A stretch of 33,685 nucleotides of DNA. It comes from Methylacidiphilaceae bacterium (GTDB taxonomy: Bacteria; Verrucomicrobiota; Verrucomicrobiia; Methylacidiphilales; Methylacidiphilaceae). The DNA is taken from contig JAQTUK010000004.1 in NCBI GenBank assembly GCA_028710285.1, forward strand, positions 1-33,685, in the 5' to 3' direction. Numbering within the stretch: position 1 is the first letter of the stretch; each line of letters opens with the position of its first letter. Below, one piece after another: positions 31,500-33,685 of the stretch. A model generated the notes under the pieces. It did no database searches. It was given only the letters and a program-made list of their open reading frames with translations, and was not told where the DNA came from. The translations under genes were made by a program, and so were the position numbers.

Positions 31500-32759
31500 A
31501 TGATGGGCGTTCGGTTTTTTCTTTCTGTTCTGCTCTTCGTCGCCGCGGGTGGGTTCGCTCTTGCCGCCGATCCGCAAAGCGCGCTCGATGCGCTCGTCGC
31601 CGAAGCCCTGGCGCGCAACCCGGAGATTACCTATTACGAGGGGGCGATCGGAGCCGCCAAGGGACAGGCGGTTCAAGCGCGGATCCTCCCCTACCCGCAG
31701 ATCGAAGGATTCGCCGGACCCTGGTATAGCACGCCGACACGAGGCGGAACGACCACGGGCTGGATGCAGGAGTATGCGATCTACCAACCCCTCTTTTTCC
31801 CCGGAAAGATGTCTCTGGCGAAGGCGATCGCGGAAAAGGACGTCCGCGTCGCCGAGATCGGCCTCCAGCAGTTTCGCTTGAGCCTGGCCATCCAGGTCCG
31901 GACTCTGGCCTACCGGCTCGGGGTCGGCACGGCGAATGCGAGAATCGCCCGCGAGGTCTCGGAGCGCGCGGCGGGCCTGGTCGACTTCCTCCGCAAGCGC
32001 CCGGCCGCCGGGGTGCAAGGCTATCTCGATCTGCGCATCCTGGAAGGGAGCCTTGTCGACTTGCAGAGACTGGCACGGGAGCTGGAGCAAAACCGGCGGG
32101 CGATCCAATCCCAGATCAACGCACTACGCGCCCGACCCGCGGCAACGCCCGTTCCCGATACCATTTTTCCGCCGGTGGAAGCCCCCTCCCTCGCCCTGTC
32201 CGCGCTTGAGGAGCAAGCGAAAAACCGGAACTACGCGCTTCTCATGCGATTGACCGAAATCGAACGGGCCGCCAAGTCTCTCGACGCGGCCAAGCTTGCT
32301 GCGCTCCCGGATTTCTCGGTCGGCCCGTTCTGGATCGGGGAAAAAGGAACGAACTTCGACCAAGGGCCGGGTATCGTCTTCACCAGCGGCCTCCCATTTT
32401 GGAACGACAATCGCGGCAACATCCTGACCGCCGAGGCGCAGCGGCGACAGGCCGAGGCGCTGCATGGCTCCGCACTCTGGACCGTTCAAAGCGCGGTCGC
32501 CACCGCCTTTGCCACCTACCAGACGGTTCGCAAGCAGCTTGCCGGCCAGTCGCACGATGTCATTTCCCGGCTTCAGCGCGCCGCCGAGCTCGCCGACCGT
32601 CAATATCGGCTCGGGGCGATCCCGGTCCAAACCTTCCTGGAAATGCAGCGCCAGTATCTCTCCTCCGCCCAGGCGCTCTACACGGCCGCCTTGGATCTGC
32701 AAACAGCCCTCCTCAACCTGGAAAACCTGACCGCGGGAGCGACCTCCGCCCCTCGTTGA
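31500..32759 (+). CDS. TolC-like outer-membrane efflux protein, second of a tandem pair
   Basis: 419 residues with a signal peptide (about 1-21, RFFLSVLLFVAAGGFALAA). Paralogue of the preceding gene: both share [31 protein letters not shown], a FLRKRPAAG / FLEKRPKAG turn, GYLDLRILEGSLVDLQ / [30 protein letters not shown] / [30 protein letters not shown], and a final ADRQYRLGAIPVQTFLEMQRQYLSSAQALY. Helical outer-membrane-factor fold; outer membrane with a periplasmic barrel. Two ATG codons in a row begin it (31500, 31503). Why two channel proteins are encoded for apparently one adaptor is unclear; they may form alternative or mixed trimers. Confidence 0.88.
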   Translation: MMGVRFFLSVLLFVAAGGFALAADPQSALDALVAEALARNPEITYYEGAIGAAKGQAVQARILPYPQIEGFAGPWYSTPTRGGTTTGWMQEYAIYQPLFFPGKMSLAKAIAEKDVRVAEIGLQQFRLSLAIQVRTLAYRLGVGTANARIAREVSERAAGLVDFLRKRPAAGVQGYLDLRILEGSLVDLQRLARELEQNRRAIQSQINALRARPAATPVPDTIFPPVEAPSLALSALEEQAKNRNYALLMRLTEIERAAKSLDAAKLAALPDFSVGPFWIGEKGTNFDQGPGIVFTSGLPFWNDNRGNILTAEAQRRQAEALHGSALWTVQSAVATAFATYQTVRKQLAGQSHDVISRLQRAAELADRQYRLGAIPVQTFLEMQRQYLSSAQALYTAALDLQTALLNLENLTAGATSAPR

Positions 32760-32869
32760 TCTTCGAAGGCCATGATGGACGCGACGGCCAACCAGCGCCC
32801 TCTTCCCGCGCAGATCCGATGTCGGCAGCGGGAGGGAAAATCGACTCCCCCAAAAGGCTGCCTGGGATC

Positions 32870-33685
32870 ATGATCTCCCTCTTGACCCGCTCGCCCCGAC
32901 TCGGCTGCGCACTCTGCGTATGGCTTGCCTTCCTATCCTCCCTGGGCCGAGCGGCGGATCGGTCAAACCCGCCCGACCTTCCCGCTCCGCAGGAGCCGAA
33001 GATCGTCTTGGAAGACGCCCGGCCGAAGAAGGAGGCGGAGGAGCCCCCGCAACTCGTTCCGGAACAGGGGCTCCGCCTTGGTGAGGTCACCCGCAAGGCC
33101 TTGCGGCTCGAAACGACGCCCGTGATCGTCCACGGCCTGGCTCCCCAGCTCAGCGGAAGTGCGCAAGTCTACCGCGGAGCGTCCGAACGCGCGCAGTCGA
33201 GCAGCTCGATCCGTTCCGGCAATGCTTACGCCACAGTCTTCATCGATCCGAGAACGGCAGAAAAGCTCAAGGTCGGCAAGCCAGTCCTGCTCCGTCACAA
33301 GGGCCAGGATGGGACCGGGCCCGAGAAGGAGGGAAAGATCTTCCAAATCGATCAGGAGCTGGTTTCGGTGACCGGCCAAGCCGAGCTTTTGATCGAGTTT
33401 CCCGATCCTGCCAACGCCTTCCCGGTCGGAACGTGGATCGAATTCACGACCCCGCTCGGAAACGACGCCTCCCATCTCGCCGTCCCTCAGAGCGCTCTCT
33501 TGGCAACCGCCGAAGGAAACTTCGTCTATGTTTGGGACGGCCAGTTCTATCGGCGAACGCCGATTACCGTCTCCTTCTCGATTGATGGGCTGGTCGCTTT
33601 CGTGGGCAACCCGCCTGCGGGCACGCTCGTGGTCTCGCATGGGGCGGAAGATCTCTGGCTCCTGGAGCTCTCGCTCCGCCAGGAA
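32870..33685 (+). CDS. Periplasmic adaptor (membrane fusion protein) of an efflux system, 3' end outside window
   Basis: Open from ATG 32870 to the right edge, 272 codons so far. Signal peptide at about 1-28 (LGCALCVWLAFLSSLGRA), a charged Pro-rich linker (30-65), a typical adaptor start (GLRLGEVTRKALRLETTPV, then SGSAQV), a beta-barrel domain (about 117-195, VGKPVLLRHKG, GTWIEFTTPLG) and a membrane-proximal domain (VPQSALLATAEGNFVYVW, residues 205-222). Between the first strand pair (to about 103) and the barrel only some 15 Ser-rich residues occur, where CusB/HlyD-type adaptors normally carry a lipoyl domain and helical hairpin of over 100 residues. Two TolC-like genes precede it; an RND pump gene probably follows beyond the window. 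Confidence 0.78.
   Translation, partial: MISLLTRSPRLGCALCVWLAFLSSLGRAADRSNPPDLPAPQEPKIVLEDARPKKEAEEPPQLVPEQGLRLGEVTRKALRLETTPVIVHGLAPQLSGSAQVYRGASERAQSSSSIRSGNAYATVFIDPRTAEKLKVGKPVLLRHKGQDGTGPEKEGKIFQIDQELVSVTGQAELLIEFPDPANAFPVGTWIEFTTPLGNDASHLAVPQSALLATAEGNFVYVWDGQFYRRTPITVSFSIDGLVAFVGNPPAGTLVVSHGAEDLWLLELSLRQE

Noticed and set aside
32772-32873. Short reading frame of 33 codons between the second TolC gene and the adaptor, overlapping the adaptor start as ATGA
   Set aside because: Could be a coupling leader peptide, but it has no ribosome site or recognisable sequence, and open frames of this length are expected by chance in such GC-rich DNA.

Overview
The window looks like chromosomal DNA of a high-GC verrucomicrobial methanotroph of the Methylacidiphilaceae type (Methylacidimicrobium-like). 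This is inferred from the gene content: a lanthanide-type XoxF methanol dehydrogenase with its own XoxJ and cytochrome c, a GlgE glycogen pathway, and a cyanase. Taxonomy was not tested by any search. The DNA is densely coding, with no gene-free stretch over 300 bases. I see no insertion sequences, CRISPR arrays or rRNA, and one tRNA.

Layout. 1-652: left-truncated 4'-phosphopantetheinyl transferase. 702-2835: a manganese-type DtxR/MntR regulator with a DtxR-like box just upstream, overlapping the Nramp transporter gene mntH. 2881-8450: glgE, maltokinase and glgB, a tight operon that turns maltose/maltose-1-phosphate into branched alpha-glucan; no trehalose synthase is present here. 8447-9049 (minus): a small unrecognised protein. 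9309-14641: a TonB-dependent receptor, a membrane histidine kinase and an NtrC-type sigma54 activator, probably one operon, ending at a hairpin terminator.

14760-20532 is the core of the window. It holds a secreted protein of unknown family, xoxF, a xoxJ fused to ankyrin repeats, a small monohaem cytochrome c (xoxG-like), and a second secreted protein that is a clear paralogue of the first. The two paralogues bracket the methanol dehydrogenase genes. XoxF would oxidise methanol in the periplasm with PQQ and a lanthanide, the cytochrome would take the electrons, and XoxJ is the usual accessory periplasmic binding protein. A terminator-like hairpin lies at the xoxF/xoxJ junction, inside the first codons of xoxJ. 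A secreted YVTN-type beta-propeller gene converges on this cluster from the right.

21789-24055: tRNA-Leu(GAG), cyanase, dodecin, SixA-type phosphatase, HAD phosphatase. 24017-26867 (minus): class III aminotransferase, SAM methyltransferase, stand-alone LigD-type 3'-phosphoesterase. 26965-27600: class I glutamine amidotransferase-like hydrolase. 27597-30033 (minus): hydantoinase B/oxoprolinase subunit and phosphoglycerate mutase GpmA. 30156-33685: two tandem TolC-like outer-membrane proteins and the start of a periplasmic adaptor that appears to lack the usual lipoyl/hairpin section. It runs off the right edge, presumably toward an RND pump gene.
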